Of a stretch of 64,000 bases of DNA, positions 36,533-45,671 are shown piece after piece (positions within the stretch are counted from its first letter, which is position 1; the number at the start of each line of letters is the position of its first letter). Source of the DNA: Hyphomicrobiaceae bacterium (lineage in GTDB: Bacteria > Pseudomonadota > Alphaproteobacteria > Rhizobiales > Hyphomicrobiaceae). Below the pieces are notes generated by a model. The model saw nothing but the letters and a program-made list of their open reading frames with translations. It ran no database searches and had not been told where the DNA came from. Location: NCBI GenBank assembly GCA_002919265.1, contig PKEY01000100.1:1-64000 (forward strand), given 5' to 3'. The position numbers and the translations under genes are program-made.

Positions 36533-37375
36533 TCAGGGGCCCGCCGACTGCTTTTGCGCAGCTTCGGTTTCCGCCTGAAGAATGCCGGCGGCAATGGCGC
36601 GGGCCGCGTACTCGGCCATGCAACGATAGCCAAGGTCGTTCAGGTGGAATTTGTCAGGGGCGAGATAGGCCGTTTCTCCGTTCCGCTTCGCCAGATCAGC
36701 CATCGCGCCGAAGCGGTTCACCACCAAAATCCGCTCCTGTGTCGCCACTTTCGAGATGGTATTCACGATGTTGGTGTAGTGCGGGTCGTCCGCGAGCCGC
36801 TTCACATACTGTGGATCGATGAGAATGACATCGATGCCGTTCGCATGGAGCCAGTCCAGTGTCTCACGCAGCATGTCGGCGAAGTCGTCCTCGTCGATGC
36901 GCGCGAGGGCATCATTCGTCCCCACCTGCCAGATGACGAGGTCCGGTCTGTGCTCCGCCACCAGTTGCTTGAGCCGCTGGACAGCACCCTGACCCGTTTC
37001 GCCCGACACGCCGCGGTTCATCATGCGTACGTCGAGGCCGGGGACCAGCGCTTCCAGGTTGTTCTCCAGCCTGACGGGGTAGGTCGAGGCGGGTGAGCTG
37101 GCCCCCACGCCGACGGTCGAGGACGAGCCAATGGCCAGCACTTTTACGAAACGGCGTTCCTTGATCGCGCGGCGAAAGCTGGACAGGGGGGCGACGGGCC
37201 CGTAGGCCTTGGCAACCTTGCACTCGGCGGAAAATTCCCTGGCGGCCCGGGCAAGGTCTGCCCACTGCAGTGTTACGCGATTGTTCTGGGATTGCAGGGC
37301 AGCTGCGGAAGAGCAGATCAGGAGGCCTGCTGCGATACCAAGTAAGGCACCCGGCTTCGCCACTCGACAAACCAT
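36533..37375 (-). CDS. Secreted SGNH/GDSL-type hydrolase
   Basis: A 280-residue product with a signal sequence (KPGALLGIAAGLLICSSAAA). The SGNH blocks are present: block I reads IGSSSTVGVG (catalytic Ser in GSSS rather than GDS), block II NRGVSGETG, block III GTNDA, and block V DKFHLNDLGY with the Asp-His pair. These give an esterase or O-acyltransferase active site in the periplasm. Its start overlaps the 3' end of the upstream opgC-like gene by 58 bases, which implies coupled translation and a shared substrate. The frame runs to 37420 without a better start. Confidence 0.82.
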   Translation of the reverse strand: MVCRVAKPGALLGIAAGLLICSSAAALQSQNNRVTLQWADLARAAREFSAECKVAKAYGPVAPLSSFRRAIKERRFVKVLAIGSSSTVGVGASSPASTYPVRLENNLEALVPGLDVRMMNRGVSGETGQGAVQRLKQLVAEHRPDLVIWQVGTNDALARIDEDDFADMLRETLDWLHANGIDVILIDPQYVKRLADDPHYTNIVNTISKVATQERILVVNRFGAMADLAKRNGETAYLAPDKFHLNDLGYRCMAEYAARAIAAGILQAETEAAQKQSAGP

Positions 37376-38418
37376 GCAGTGAACCCCATCAACGCGATGC
37401 CGGAAACAACCAACGCGCAATCAAGCAGGAAACTCCCGGGCAGTATCGCGCGAATGACTTGGCCGATCAAGGACAGGAGCGAGCCGACACAGAATACGGC
37501 TAAGGAATTGCGCCCATAAGCACACATCAGGGAGGTAATCGGCCCAAGCGGGCGCTCGATATACTTGTAGACGCCGTGGAAGGCGATGACGATCGACACA
37601 AGGCTCAGGACACGGACGGGCGACAGATACGTCTTGTCGAACAGGAAGAACAGTTGTGGCTCGGGAACGCGCATGGGGTCCGGCCACAGCTGATTGAGCG
37701 TCACAAACGCTCCAATTGCGAGCGCCACCCAGGCAAACGGCACCAGCCGCGCAACGATGCGCTTGAATGTGGGGCTCGACCGGCTCAGCTCGGCGGAAAG
37801 GAAGCCCAGGACCAGCAGAAGCTGCCACGAAAACGGATTGAAGTACCAGCGCTCTTCGGCAGGCCAGTTGGGCGGAATCGTCCACGTCACCAGCGTGAAG
37901 ATGTAAATGGCTATCGATACTGCAGCCGCTGCCCAGGGACTCCGTCGCGCCAACGGAATAATGAAAGGCGCAAACAGCAAAAGGGCGACATACAACGGAA
38001 GGATATTGAAGTAGCCGAGCTGGTGCGTCAGCAGAACGGTGCCGATGATGGCCCGCACAGGGTCATAGAAGATCGATGCAGCGTTGTGCCATTCGAGAAA
38101 CAGCGGGTCTTCGAGGAGAAGGGCTACCGACGCCAGGAAGGCGAGGGCCAGGATCGTTATGACGAGCTGAGCCCTGTAGATCTCGATGGCGCGCGACAGC
38201 AGACGGAGCAGCGTCCTGAGCCAGGGTTCCGGGTGATGCGGACCGCCGGTGGCGTAGGACAGCGACCAGCCGGCGAGGAACACGAACAGCTCGGCGGCAT
38301 CCGAAATGGAATAGTTGCGCAGCGTGATGTAGCTGAAGGCATTTCCAGGGATGTGGTTGATGAAGATCATCAACAGGGCCACCCCGCGCCAGAAGTCGAT
38401 CGCGTTTGCCGACCGCAT
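37318..38418 (-). CDS. opgC: OpgC-domain acyltransferase (acyltransferase-3 superfamily)
   Basis: A 366-residue inner-membrane protein with about ten membrane helices. It opens IDFWRGVALLMIFINHIPGN, then FVFLAGWSLSYATGG, the OpgC pattern with the conserved Arg and His of the acyltransferase-3 superfamily. OpgC adds succinyl groups to osmoregulated periplasmic glucans. The glucan synthase genes (opgGH or ndvAB) are not in the window, so the acceptor is inferred. It overlaps the SGNH hydrolase gene, suggesting the two act on one acylated product. Confidence 0.83.
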   Translation of the reverse strand: MRSANAIDFWRGVALLMIFINHIPGNAFSYITLRNYSISDAAELFVFLAGWSLSYATGGPHHPEPWLRTLLRLLSRAIEIYRAQLVITILALAFLASVALLLEDPLFLEWHNAASIFYDPVRAIIGTVLLTHQLGYFNILPLYVALLLFAPFIIPLARRSPWAAAAVSIAIYIFTLVTWTIPPNWPAEERWYFNPFSWQLLLVLGFLSAELSRSSPTFKRIVARLVPFAWVALAIGAFVTLNQLWPDPMRVPEPQLFFLFDKTYLSPVRVLSLVSIVIAFHGVYKYIERPLGPITSLMCAYGRNSLAVFCVGSLLSLIGQVIRAILPGSFLLDCALVVSGIALMGFTAWFVEWRSRVPYLVSQQAS

Positions 38419-38888
38419 TTATGAAGTGTTCGTCTATAAGCGACACCGCCTACCTACAACTTTTGGTGGTGTCAGATTGCACAATTTGTTTGATTGCCGC
38501 CCGACGCGCTCGCAAGACTGAGCTGCTCAAGCCGTCCTGAATCATCATCAAGGCCAGATCGCGACCTGCTAGCCAGCCAGCCACAGTTTCGCAAGGTTGA
38601 TGGATAGGGGGAGGAGCGGCGCGCCTGGGGCCCGAACTAAAAGTTGGTCAATGAGCTGGCAAGGATTGCAGCGGTATTCTCGGGGTGGGGTAGTGAAGAT
38701 GTAGGTTGCGCCCGCCCTCTGGAAAGTGCGGCGGCTCGGCACCACCCTTCACATACGATGTGAGCGGCAGCGCGGTTATCCGCTGAAATTGCCGCCTCGG
38801 AGTCGCCAAAGAGCTATCGTCTTTGCTAAGAATGAATGACTTTCAACATCGGTTCAGGGGCACCTCCGAGCCCCACGAAAGAGGTGCT
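38419..38888. other. 470-base gene-free region between opgC and the TPR gene
   Basis: This is the divergent upstream region of opgC (minus) and the TPR protein (plus). It contains a 9 bp hairpin with one G-U pair, 38442-38450 with 38465-38473, close to the opgC start. No tRNA, small gene or clear promoter could be supported. Only short, non-conserved-looking open frames occur. Confidence 0.5.
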
Positions 38889-40706
38889 ATGCGCTCACGG
38901 CGGCTTATCCTCGGCTTTGCCTGTTTGGGCGTCGCCACAGCGGCCATGGTTGCGACGGCGGCCGCGCAGAAGCTGTCTGCCGTAACGCAGGCGCCGCCGG
39001 CGCAGTCGGACGAGGTGGAGTCGCTGCTCGGCAGCTATCTGGCCGGTCGGTTTGCGAGGGAGCAGCGCGACACGGCCGCGGCGGCCGCTTTCTACTCACG
39101 CGCGCTGGCGAAGGACCCGGAGAACGAGCTGCTGATTGAGCAGGCGTTCTTGATGGAGGCGTCCGAGGGGAATTGGCCTCGGGCAATCGAGCTCGCTCAG
39201 GCGATTGTCCAGCGCCAGGAAACTCATCGGATGGCCCAGCTCGTCCTGGGCCTCAGCGCGTTCAAGGCGGGCAACTTCGAGGCGGCTGAAACGCACTTCC
39301 GCACGGCGGGCTCCGGCCCCATCGGGGAGCTGACGGCAAATCTCACTCGCGCGTGGGTGAAGTTGGCCACCGGGGACGTCGATGGCGCGCTCTCACTGCT
39401 CGACGCGGGTCGGCAGGCGGAGTGGGCGCAGTTCTATATCCGCTATCACCGCGCACTCATCGCCGATCTGGGCCGGCGCCCGTCAGAGGCGCGCAAGGCC
39501 TATGCCCTCATCTTCAAAATGGATGCGCGCACGCCGCGCACGGCGATTGCCTACGCCCAGCACGCGGCCAAGGCTGGCGATCGGAAGCTGGCGATCTCCA
39601 TCTTGCGCGAGCACTTGAGCAAGACGGGGGGCGATGGCCATCCCACGAGCCGTGATCTGCTCAACCGGCTCGAAGCCGGTGAGGAGGTGTCGCTCATCGT
39701 CAACTCGGTGGAGGAGGGGCTCGCCGAAGTCTTCTATGGGCTCGGCGAGGCTCTGACGGGCGAAGGCGGCATCAGCATCGGCGCGCTCTACCTGCAGATG
39801 GCGCTTTATCTGCGTCCGGACTTCCCGTTTGCACTCGCGGCGCTGGCCAATCTCTACGAGGCCACCAAGCGCTACCAGGAGGCGATCGACACATACGAGA
39901 AGATCCCATCCGGCACCGCGCTCGATACCTCCATCGAGATCCGCAAGGCTTTCAACCTGAACCTTCTCGAAAGGCCAGACGAGGCCAAAGCGCTGCTGGA
40001 TCGGTTGCTTGAGAAGAACCCGAACGATCTGCGCGTCCTCGATGCAATTGGCACGATCCTTCGTGGGCGCAAGCGCTACGAGGAGGCCATCGACTATTAC
40101 ACGCGGGCCATTGCCCTCATCAAAAAGCCGGAGAAGCAGCACTGGGTCTACTGGTACGCCCGCGGAACGTCCTACGAGCGCATCAAGAAGTGGCCGGAGG
40201 CAGAGGCCGATCTGAAGAAGGCCCTGGAGCTCAGCCCGGATCAGCCGCTGGTGCTCAACTATCTGGGCTATTCGTGGATCGACCAGAACCGGAACCTCAG
40301 GAAGGGGCTGCAGCTGATCGAGAAGGCGGTCTCGCTGAAGCCGGATGACGGCTACATCGTCGATAGCCTCGGATGGGCGCATTACAAGCTCGGCAATTAC
40401 GAGGAAGCGGTGCGTTTCCTCGAGCGGGCTGTGGAGCTGCGGCCGGAGGATCCGGTGCTCAACGATCACCTTGGAGACGCACTCTGGCGGGTGGATCGGA
40501 AGCGTGAAGCCCGATACCAGTGGCAGTACGCCTTGACTCTCAATCCCGAGCCGGAAGACGTCGAGAAGATCAAGGCGAAGCTGGAGCACGGCCTGTTGGA
40601 GCCGCCTGTTGTTCGCCAGCCGAAGAAACAGAACCGGCAGGCATCGCGGCCGAACAACAAGCGGCGTGCCCAGACCAAGTACGCTCCCGACGCGCCGACG
40701 CGATAG
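38889..40706 (+). CDS. Exported tetratricopeptide-repeat protein
   Basis: A 605-residue product from ATG 38889 (GAAAGAGGTGCT upstream). Residues 1-26 form a Sec signal. The rest is built of about ten TPR units: SYLAGRFAREQRDTAAAAAF near 45-65, RYQEAIDTYEKIPSG, RKRYEEAIDYYTRAIALI, KWPEAEADLKKALELSPDQP and NYEEAVRFLERAVELRPEDP. A Lys/Arg-rich tail ends it. TPR solenoids bind partners; it is probably a periplasmic or membrane-associated scaffold. ispE follows after 24 bases. Alternative starts at 38823 (TTG) and 38832 (ATG) lack good ribosome sites. Confidence 0.85.
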   Translation: MRSRRLILGFACLGVATAAMVATAAAQKLSAVTQAPPAQSDEVESLLGSYLAGRFAREQRDTAAAAAFYSRALAKDPENELLIEQAFLMEASEGNWPRAIELAQAIVQRQETHRMAQLVLGLSAFKAGNFEAAETHFRTAGSGPIGELTANLTRAWVKLATGDVDGALSLLDAGRQAEWAQFYIRYHRALIADLGRRPSEARKAYALIFKMDARTPRTAIAYAQHAAKAGDRKLAISILREHLSKTGGDGHPTSRDLLNRLEAGEEVSLIVNSVEEGLAEVFYGLGEALTGEGGISIGALYLQMALYLRPDFPFALAALANLYEATKRYQEAIDTYEKIPSGTALDTSIEIRKAFNLNLLERPDEAKALLDRLLEKNPNDLRVLDAIGTILRGRKRYEEAIDYYTRAIALIKKPEKQHWVYWYARGTSYERIKKWPEAEADLKKALELSPDQPLVLNYLGYSWIDQNRNLRKGLQLIEKAVSLKPDDGYIVDSLGWAHYKLGNYEEAVRFLERAVELRPEDPVLNDHLGDALWRVDRKREARYQWQYALTLNPEPEDVEKIKAKLEHGLLEPPVVRQPKKQNRQASRPNNKRRAQTKYAPDAPTR

Positions 40707-40730
40707 GCGGGCGGAGGTCCGCATCATCTC

Positions 40731-41639
40731 ATGGCTGAAGATTGCGGGGCAGATTCCGGCCGCAGCCGATATGGCACCTTGGCCCGGGCCAAAGTGAATT
40801 TGACGCTGCGCGTCCTTGGGCGCCGCGCCGATGGCTACCACGAGCTTCAGAGCCTCGTCGCCTTCGCGGATGTTGGCGATGAGGTGGAGCTCGACCTGAC
40901 GGCGCCCCCATCTGTCTCGATGAAGGGGCCATACGCAATTGCGATCTCTGGCCCGAACCTCGTGGAGACAACGCTCCAACGTCTGGCCCAAACAGAGCCG
41001 CGCTTCCGGCTTGGTGCGGTAACCATCGAGAAAAACCTTCCAGTTGCCGCCGGGCTTGGCGGTGGATCGGCGGATGCAGCCGCGACGCTTCGTGTCATCC
41101 GAGCGGCCAATCCTGCGTTCGCGCACTCGATCGATTGGTTGGGAATTGCTGCAAGTCTCGGGGCGGATGTTCCGGTCTGCTTCCTTGATCGGACGGCGCT
41201 GATGTGGGGCATCGGGGAGAAGCTGCGCGCCGTCGATGCACTTCCCCGACTCCCTGCAGTGCTTGTCACGCCTGATGCTGACGTGCCCGCCGACAAGACA
41301 CGGCAGGTGTTCAGGGAGCTCGCAGCTGGCCCCGTGCCCGAATCAAACGACAGTGAACCAGACTTGCCTCCCTCGCTCGAGTGCGTTGATGAGCTGGTGA
41401 ATTTCCTTCGCCAGTACGACAACGATCTCGCAGCTCCGGCCCGGAAAGTCGTTCCTGCCATTGCGGACGCGGAAGGATTGCTTGCTGCGTGTGCGGCCTG
41501 TCTCCTGGTTCGCGTTTCAGGTGCTGGCCCGACCTGCTACGGAATTTTCCCGAATCCCGAGATCGCCCAGGCTGCGGCGCAGAGGATTTCAGCAGCCCGC
41601 CCCAACTGGTGGGTTCGCGCTGTGACGCTTGGAGACTGA
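40731..41639 (+). CDS. ispE: 4-diphosphocytidyl-2-C-methyl-D-erythritol kinase
   Basis: A GHMP kinase of the MEP isoprenoid pathway. The 302-residue product has ARAKVNLTLRVLGRRADGYHEL near 17-40, the phosphate loop PVAAGLGGGSADAAATLR near 103-120, and the C-terminal SGAGPTCYGIF. All are typical of IspE. It follows the TPR gene in the same direction, a neighbourhood common in Hyphomicrobiales. Confidence 0.95.
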   Translation: MAEDCGADSGRSRYGTLARAKVNLTLRVLGRRADGYHELQSLVAFADVGDEVELDLTAPPSVSMKGPYAIAISGPNLVETTLQRLAQTEPRFRLGAVTIEKNLPVAAGLGGGSADAAATLRVIRAANPAFAHSIDWLGIAASLGADVPVCFLDRTALMWGIGEKLRAVDALPRLPAVLVTPDADVPADKTRQVFRELAAGPVPESNDSEPDLPPSLECVDELVNFLRQYDNDLAAPARKVVPAIADAEGLLAACAACLLVRVSGAGPTCYGIFPNPEIAQAAAQRISAARPNWWVRAVTLGD

Positions 41640-41742
41640 CCTGCTGCACGGAAGCTGTTGATCGGAAGCTGTCATCAGCCGCGCCGCGTGTTAATTGTCC
41701 CCCGAGTTCAGTTCAGCCCAACGCGGATCGGGGAGTTGATCG

Positions 41743-42495
41743 ATGGGGAAACGGCTTGAGGGAAAAACGGCGTTCTGCACGGCGTCGGGAGCGGGTATCG
41801 GTCGGGCGACGGCGATAGCCTTTGCGCGCGAAGGCGCACGGGTCATTGCCACGGACATCGACCCGAAGAAGCTCGAAGGCCTCGAGAAAGAGGGCGTTGC
41901 CGAGTGCCTGCAGCTCGACGTGCGAGACACCGCCGCCGTCGAAGCCATGGCGAAGCAGTTCTCTCCCGTCGACATCCTCTTCAACGCCGCCGGGTTCGTG
42001 CATCACAACACGGTGCTCGACTGCACCGATGAGGAGTGGGACTTCGCCTTCGACCTCAACGTCCGCTCCATGCACCGCACGATCAAGGCCTTCCTGCCGG
42101 GCATGCTGGAGAAAGGCGGTGGTTCCATCATCAACGTCGCTTCGGGCGCGGGCTCCATCCGCGGCGTGCCGAATCGCTACGTCTACGGCGCAACCAAGGC
42201 AGCCGTGATCGGGCTGACGAAGTCCGTAGCCGTCGACTTCATCCGCAAAGGCATCCGTTGCAATGCCATCTGCCCCGGGACCATTCAGTCACCGTCGCTC
42301 GAAGAGCGGATCGCGGCGCTGGGCAAGCAGGTCGGCGGCGTCGAGAAAGCCCGCCAGATGTTCATCGACCGCCAGCCCATGGGGCGGCTCGGCACACCGG
42401 AGGAAGTTGCGGCGCTGGCCGTTTACCTGGCTTCTGACGAAAGTGCCTTCACGACCGGCACGACCATGCTGGTCGATGGCGGCTTTGCCCTCTGA
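41743..42495 (+). CDS. SDR-family oxidoreductase (DHRS6 / 3-hydroxybutyrate or sugar-acid dehydrogenase type)
   Basis: A 250-residue short-chain dehydrogenase: TASGAGIGRATA for the cofactor, Asp after strand two (ATDIDPKK) pointing to NAD, NAAGFVHHNTVLDC, and the active site YGATKAAV near 145. The C-terminal ICPGTIQSPSLEERI and RQPMGRLGTPEEVA resemble DHRS6-type 3-hydroxybutyrate dehydrogenases and 2-keto-3-deoxy-L-fuconate dehydrogenases. Being upstream of otnI and denD it may act on a sugar acid or its product. GGGGAG precedes the ATG. Confidence 0.82.
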   Translation: MGKRLEGKTAFCTASGAGIGRATAIAFAREGARVIATDIDPKKLEGLEKEGVAECLQLDVRDTAAVEAMAKQFSPVDILFNAAGFVHHNTVLDCTDEEWDFAFDLNVRSMHRTIKAFLPGMLEKGGGSIINVASGAGSIRGVPNRYVYGATKAAVIGLTKSVAVDFIRKGIRCNAICPGTIQSPSLEERIAALGKQVGGVEKARQMFIDRQPMGRLGTPEEVAALAVYLASDESAFTTGTTMLVDGGFAL

Positions 42496-42682
42496 TCCAC
42501 CGTCGGTTTCGCTCCACGAAAGGCCCGATCACGCTCTGGAACGGGCCTGGGCGCTGGGCTACAAGAAGGGGCGCCTCACCTCATCCGCTCGATCGGGGGG
42601 ACTTACACGGTTCTCAAGGTCGAGCGCAGAAGTGTGAATTCGACGTCCCCAACGAGTACGTTTTCGCAGGAGACCAAGCCTG

Positions 42683-43459
42683 ATGCCGCGCTTTGCCGCC
42701 AACCTGACAATGATGTTCAACGAGGTCCCGTTTCTCGACCGGTTCGAGGCCGCGGCTAAGGCAGGGTTTAAGGGCGTCGAGATCCTGTTTCCATACGAAT
42801 ACGCAATCGATGAGATTGCAGCGCGGCTGAAGGCCAACGGGCTGCAGCTCGTCCTGTTCAACACACCACCCGGCGACTGGAACAAGGGCGAGCGAGGGCT
42901 TGCCGCTCTGCCGGGACGCGAGGCGGAGTTCGAGGCGGCCCTTCGGCAAGCGCTCAAGTACGCCGAGGCGCTTGGCTGCCCGCGCATTCACGTCATGGCC
43001 GGGCTCGTCCATCACGGCGCTTCGCGCGCAAGCTACATCGCCAACCTGAAGAAGGCGGCCACCATTGCGCGGGACCACGGCGTCGAGCTTTTGATCGAGC
43101 CGATCAACACGCGGGACATTCCTGGCTTTTTCCTCAACCGCACCAGCGAGGCGCGTGCGGTGATCTATGAGGTCGGCGAGCCAAATCTCAAACTGCAGTT
43201 CGACATTTACCACCGGCAGGTGATGGAAGGCGACGTGGCTACGGCAATCCGTGAGTACGCGCCGCTCACCCGCCACTACCAGCTTGCCAATCCGCCCGAT
43301 CGCGGCGAGCCGGACGAGGGCGAGCTGAATTACGCGTGGCTCTTCCGGCTGATCGACGAAACCGGGTTCGACGGCTGGATCGGCTGCGAATACAGGCCGC
43401 GCCGGGGCACGATCGAAGGATTGAAATGGGCCGAGCGCTGCGGCGTGTGCCTCGGCTGA
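42683..43459 (+). CDS. otnI: 2-oxo-tetronate isomerase / hydroxypyruvate isomerase family
   Basis: A 258-residue TIM-barrel of the AP-endonuclease-2 / hydroxypyruvate isomerase family: FAANLTMMFNEVPFLDRFEAA, VEILFPYEYA, the metal-binding Glu in LLIEPINTRDIPGFFL near 139, QFDIYHRQ and GCEYRPR with the second Glu. OtnI isomerises 2-oxo-tetronates in D-threonate and D-erythronate catabolism. denD starts 16 bases later, supporting this rather than a glyoxylate-pathway Hyi. Confidence 0.85.
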   Translation: MPRFAANLTMMFNEVPFLDRFEAAAKAGFKGVEILFPYEYAIDEIAARLKANGLQLVLFNTPPGDWNKGERGLAALPGREAEFEAALRQALKYAEALGCPRIHVMAGLVHHGASRASYIANLKKAATIARDHGVELLIEPINTRDIPGFFLNRTSEARAVIYEVGEPNLKLQFDIYHRQVMEGDVATAIREYAPLTRHYQLANPPDRGEPDEGELNYAWLFRLIDETGFDGWIGCEYRPRRGTIEGLKWAERCGVCLG

Positions 43460-43475
43460 TTGGGAGGGTTACACA

Positions 43476-44447
43476 ATGAAGGTACTCATCATCGGCGGCG
43501 CCGGCATGATCGGCCAGAAGCTTGCCCAACGGCTTGCGAAGGATGGCCATCTTGGCGGCAAACCGATCGACAGTCTGGTGCTCTCTGACGTGGTCGAGGC
43601 GCGTTGCCGTGATTGCCCGTTCCCGATGGTTGCCAAGGTGGGCGATCTGTCCCAGCCGGGCCACGCGGAGGAGCTCGTCGCCGATCGGCCCGACGTGATT
43701 TTCCATCTCGCTGCAATTGTATCGGGCGAGGCGGAGCAGGAATTCGACAAGGGCTACCGCGTCAACGTTGATGGCACCCGCGCCCTGTTCGAGGCGGTGC
43801 GGAAGGCGGGGCACAAACCGCGTCTCGTGTTTACGAGCTCTATCGCCGTCTTCGGCGCACCGTTTCCCGAGGTCATCGGAGACGAGTTCTTCACCACGCC
43901 GCTGACCTCCTATGGCACGCAGAAGGCCATTGGTGAGCTGCTCCTTGCGGACTACACGCGCAAGGGTTTCTTTGACGGCATCGGCATCCGACTGCCGACG
44001 ATCTGTGTGCGTCCAGGAAAGCCGAACAAGGCGGCCTCGGGCTTTTTCTCCAACATCATCCGCGAGCCGCTGGCCGGAGAGGAGGCGGTGTTGCCTGTTT
44101 CGGAGGACGTGCGCCACTGGCACGCGAGCCCGCGCGCAGCTGTCGGCTTCCTGCTCCACGCCGCCACCATCGATGGTGCGGCGGTGGGTCCACGGCGGAA
44201 TTTAACCATGCCTGGTGTTTCCGTGACCGTCGCGGAGCAGATCGAGGCCTTGCGGAAAGTGGCGGGCGACAAGGTGGTGGCGCGGATCCGGAGGGAGCCC
44301 GATCCCACAATCATGCAGATTGTCGCGGGCTGGCCGCGAAACTTTGATGCGAGCCGGGCGATTAGCCTCGGGTTCAAGGCGGATTCCAGCTTTGAAGAGA
44401 TTATCCGGATACACATCGAAGACGAGCTTGGCGGTAAGATCGCCTAA
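43476..44447 (+). CDS. denD: D-erythronate dehydrogenase
   Basis: A 323-residue extended SDR with IIGGAGMIGQKLAQRL near 4-19, FHLAAIVSGEAE and the catalytic SYGTQKAIGE near 150. IRLPTICVRPGKPNKAAS and HWHASPRAAVGF match the DenD/UDP-glucose-epimerase-like branch that oxidises D-erythronate at C2. GGGAGGG lies 8 bases before the ATG. The kinase and aldolase partners (DenK/OtnK, OtnC) are absent in this window. Confidence 0.83.
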   Translation: MKVLIIGGAGMIGQKLAQRLAKDGHLGGKPIDSLVLSDVVEARCRDCPFPMVAKVGDLSQPGHAEELVADRPDVIFHLAAIVSGEAEQEFDKGYRVNVDGTRALFEAVRKAGHKPRLVFTSSIAVFGAPFPEVIGDEFFTTPLTSYGTQKAIGELLLADYTRKGFFDGIGIRLPTICVRPGKPNKAASGFFSNIIREPLAGEEAVLPVSEDVRHWHASPRAAVGFLLHAATIDGAAVGPRRNLTMPGVSVTVAEQIEALRKVAGDKVVARIRREPDPTIMQIVAGWPRNFDASRAISLGFKADSSFEEIIRIHIEDELGGKIA

Positions 44448-44479
44448 ACAACTGCGTTTCAAAAAATGCCCAAAATGGA

Positions 44480-44505
44480 GTTCGGCCCTGTTTGCAGGGC
44501 CGAAC
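44480..44505 (+). terminator. Perfect 11 bp hairpin after denD
   Basis: GTTCGGCCCTG (44480-44490), loop TTTG, CAGGGCCGAAC (44495-44505). It lies 32 bases after the denD stop. There is no T-run on the plus side, so it could be a factor-dependent terminator, an mRNA-stabilising end, or an operator for ribA downstream. Confidence 0.5.
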
Positions 44506-44775
44506 TGCGTATATGCAACGATTGGAACACCCTATTCGCGCCATACTATTGGGCGCAAACGTTGTTTTGAGTACACCAGGTGTGATTTGGTCAGAAACTA
44601 GGGAGGCGGGCCGGGAATTGTCATGCGATACGACGAAGACCCGGTCGGACCCTGGGAAATTTCGCGACCCAAGCACTATCTAATACTCTGGCGCTATCCA
44701 CTCCCAGGAATTCGTCGCGCCACCCCGAAAGGTGCAGGATTGAGCAAGACCAAGAATGGATCGAGGGCGCGTAAG

Positions 44776-45549
44776 ATGGCAGACGCTCCAAAGTCCACCG
44801 AAACATTGGCGCGCCAGGCTGCGCGTCTAACCGAAGTCGATTCCGCGCCCTCGAACGGATTCAAACCTCCCTGGCAGCGCCTCTGGGGACGCAAGCTCGC
44901 GAATTCCGATGTTGCGGAACGCGGGGAGCTTAACGAGAACCCCATGTTTCGCGACACAGCGCGCACGGTGTTGCCCGTCGAGTATCAGGGCCGCGAGATC
45001 ATGTTCGAGGCGCACGCCTATGAGGATGATTCGGCCTCGTATCAGGCGCTGGCGCTGGTTCATCGCAAGCCGGGTGTTTCGACGCCATTGGAAATTCCGC
45101 TCGTGCGCGTGCACAGCGGCTGCGTGACGGGCGATATCTTCCACTCACTGCGCTGCGATTGTTACCCTCAGCTGCAGAAGGCCATTGGCCGCATCATCGA
45201 GGCGGAAACAGGCGTCATCATCTATTTGCCTCATCACGAAGGGCGGGGCATTGGCCTTGTGGCCAAGATCAAAGCCTACGCGGCCCAGGATCGCGGGCTT
45301 GATACGGTTGATGCGAACCTGTCTATCGGCGCGCCCGTCGATGCACGGGATTATTTGCTCGCGGCAAAGATCCTGAAGGATCTCAAGATCGATCGCATCA
45401 GGCTGCTGACCAACAATCCTCTCAAGGTCGAGGCTTTGCGAAATCACGGCATCGATGTCGTGGAGCAGATCCAGCACGCGACCACGCCTTCGCCCTACAA
45501 TGCACGTTATCTCGCCACCAAGCGGGAACGCATGGCCCACAAACTCTGA
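44776..45549 (+). CDS. ribA: GTP cyclohydrolase II (stand-alone RibA)
   Basis: The first enzyme of riboflavin synthesis. The core has the zinc-binding CVTGDIFHSLRCDC near 115-128, preceded by VRVHSG, and the catalytic YLPHHEGRGIGL, with RLLTNNPLKVEALRNHGI at the end. There is no fused ribB domain. About 65 residues precede the core, more than E. coli RibA. The start is uncertain: the frame is open to an ATG at 44623, a TTG at 44740 has AAAGGTG ahead, and the ATG at 44776 is chosen as the first close to the conserved part. No FMN riboswitch was seen upstream. Confidence 0.88.
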   Translation: MADAPKSTETLARQAARLTEVDSAPSNGFKPPWQRLWGRKLANSDVAERGELNENPMFRDTARTVLPVEYQGREIMFEAHAYEDDSASYQALALVHRKPGVSTPLEIPLVRVHSGCVTGDIFHSLRCDCYPQLQKAIGRIIEAETGVIIYLPHHEGRGIGLVAKIKAYAAQDRGLDTVDANLSIGAPVDARDYLLAAKILKDLKIDRIRLLTNNPLKVEALRNHGIDVVEQIQHATTPSPYNARYLATKRERMAHKL

Positions 45550-45671
45550 CTGCATTTTGCGCCAGCCGTGAAAACGTAGCGGTTTCAGGCGGTTCAGTGT
45601 GGGCGAGGGGTGGCTTACGCTGCAAACCGTGCTAAGAGCCGTTGGTCCAATCTAACCGACGGGAGATGTGC

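Noticed and set aside
39483..41126. Minus-strand open frame of 547 codons
   Set aside because: It spans antisense to two real genes (TPR protein and ispE) and crosses their boundary; no domain is visible.
44448..44775. FMN riboswitch ahead of ribA
   Set aside because: The conserved RFN-element blocks are not visible; only the simple 44480-44505 hairpin is present.
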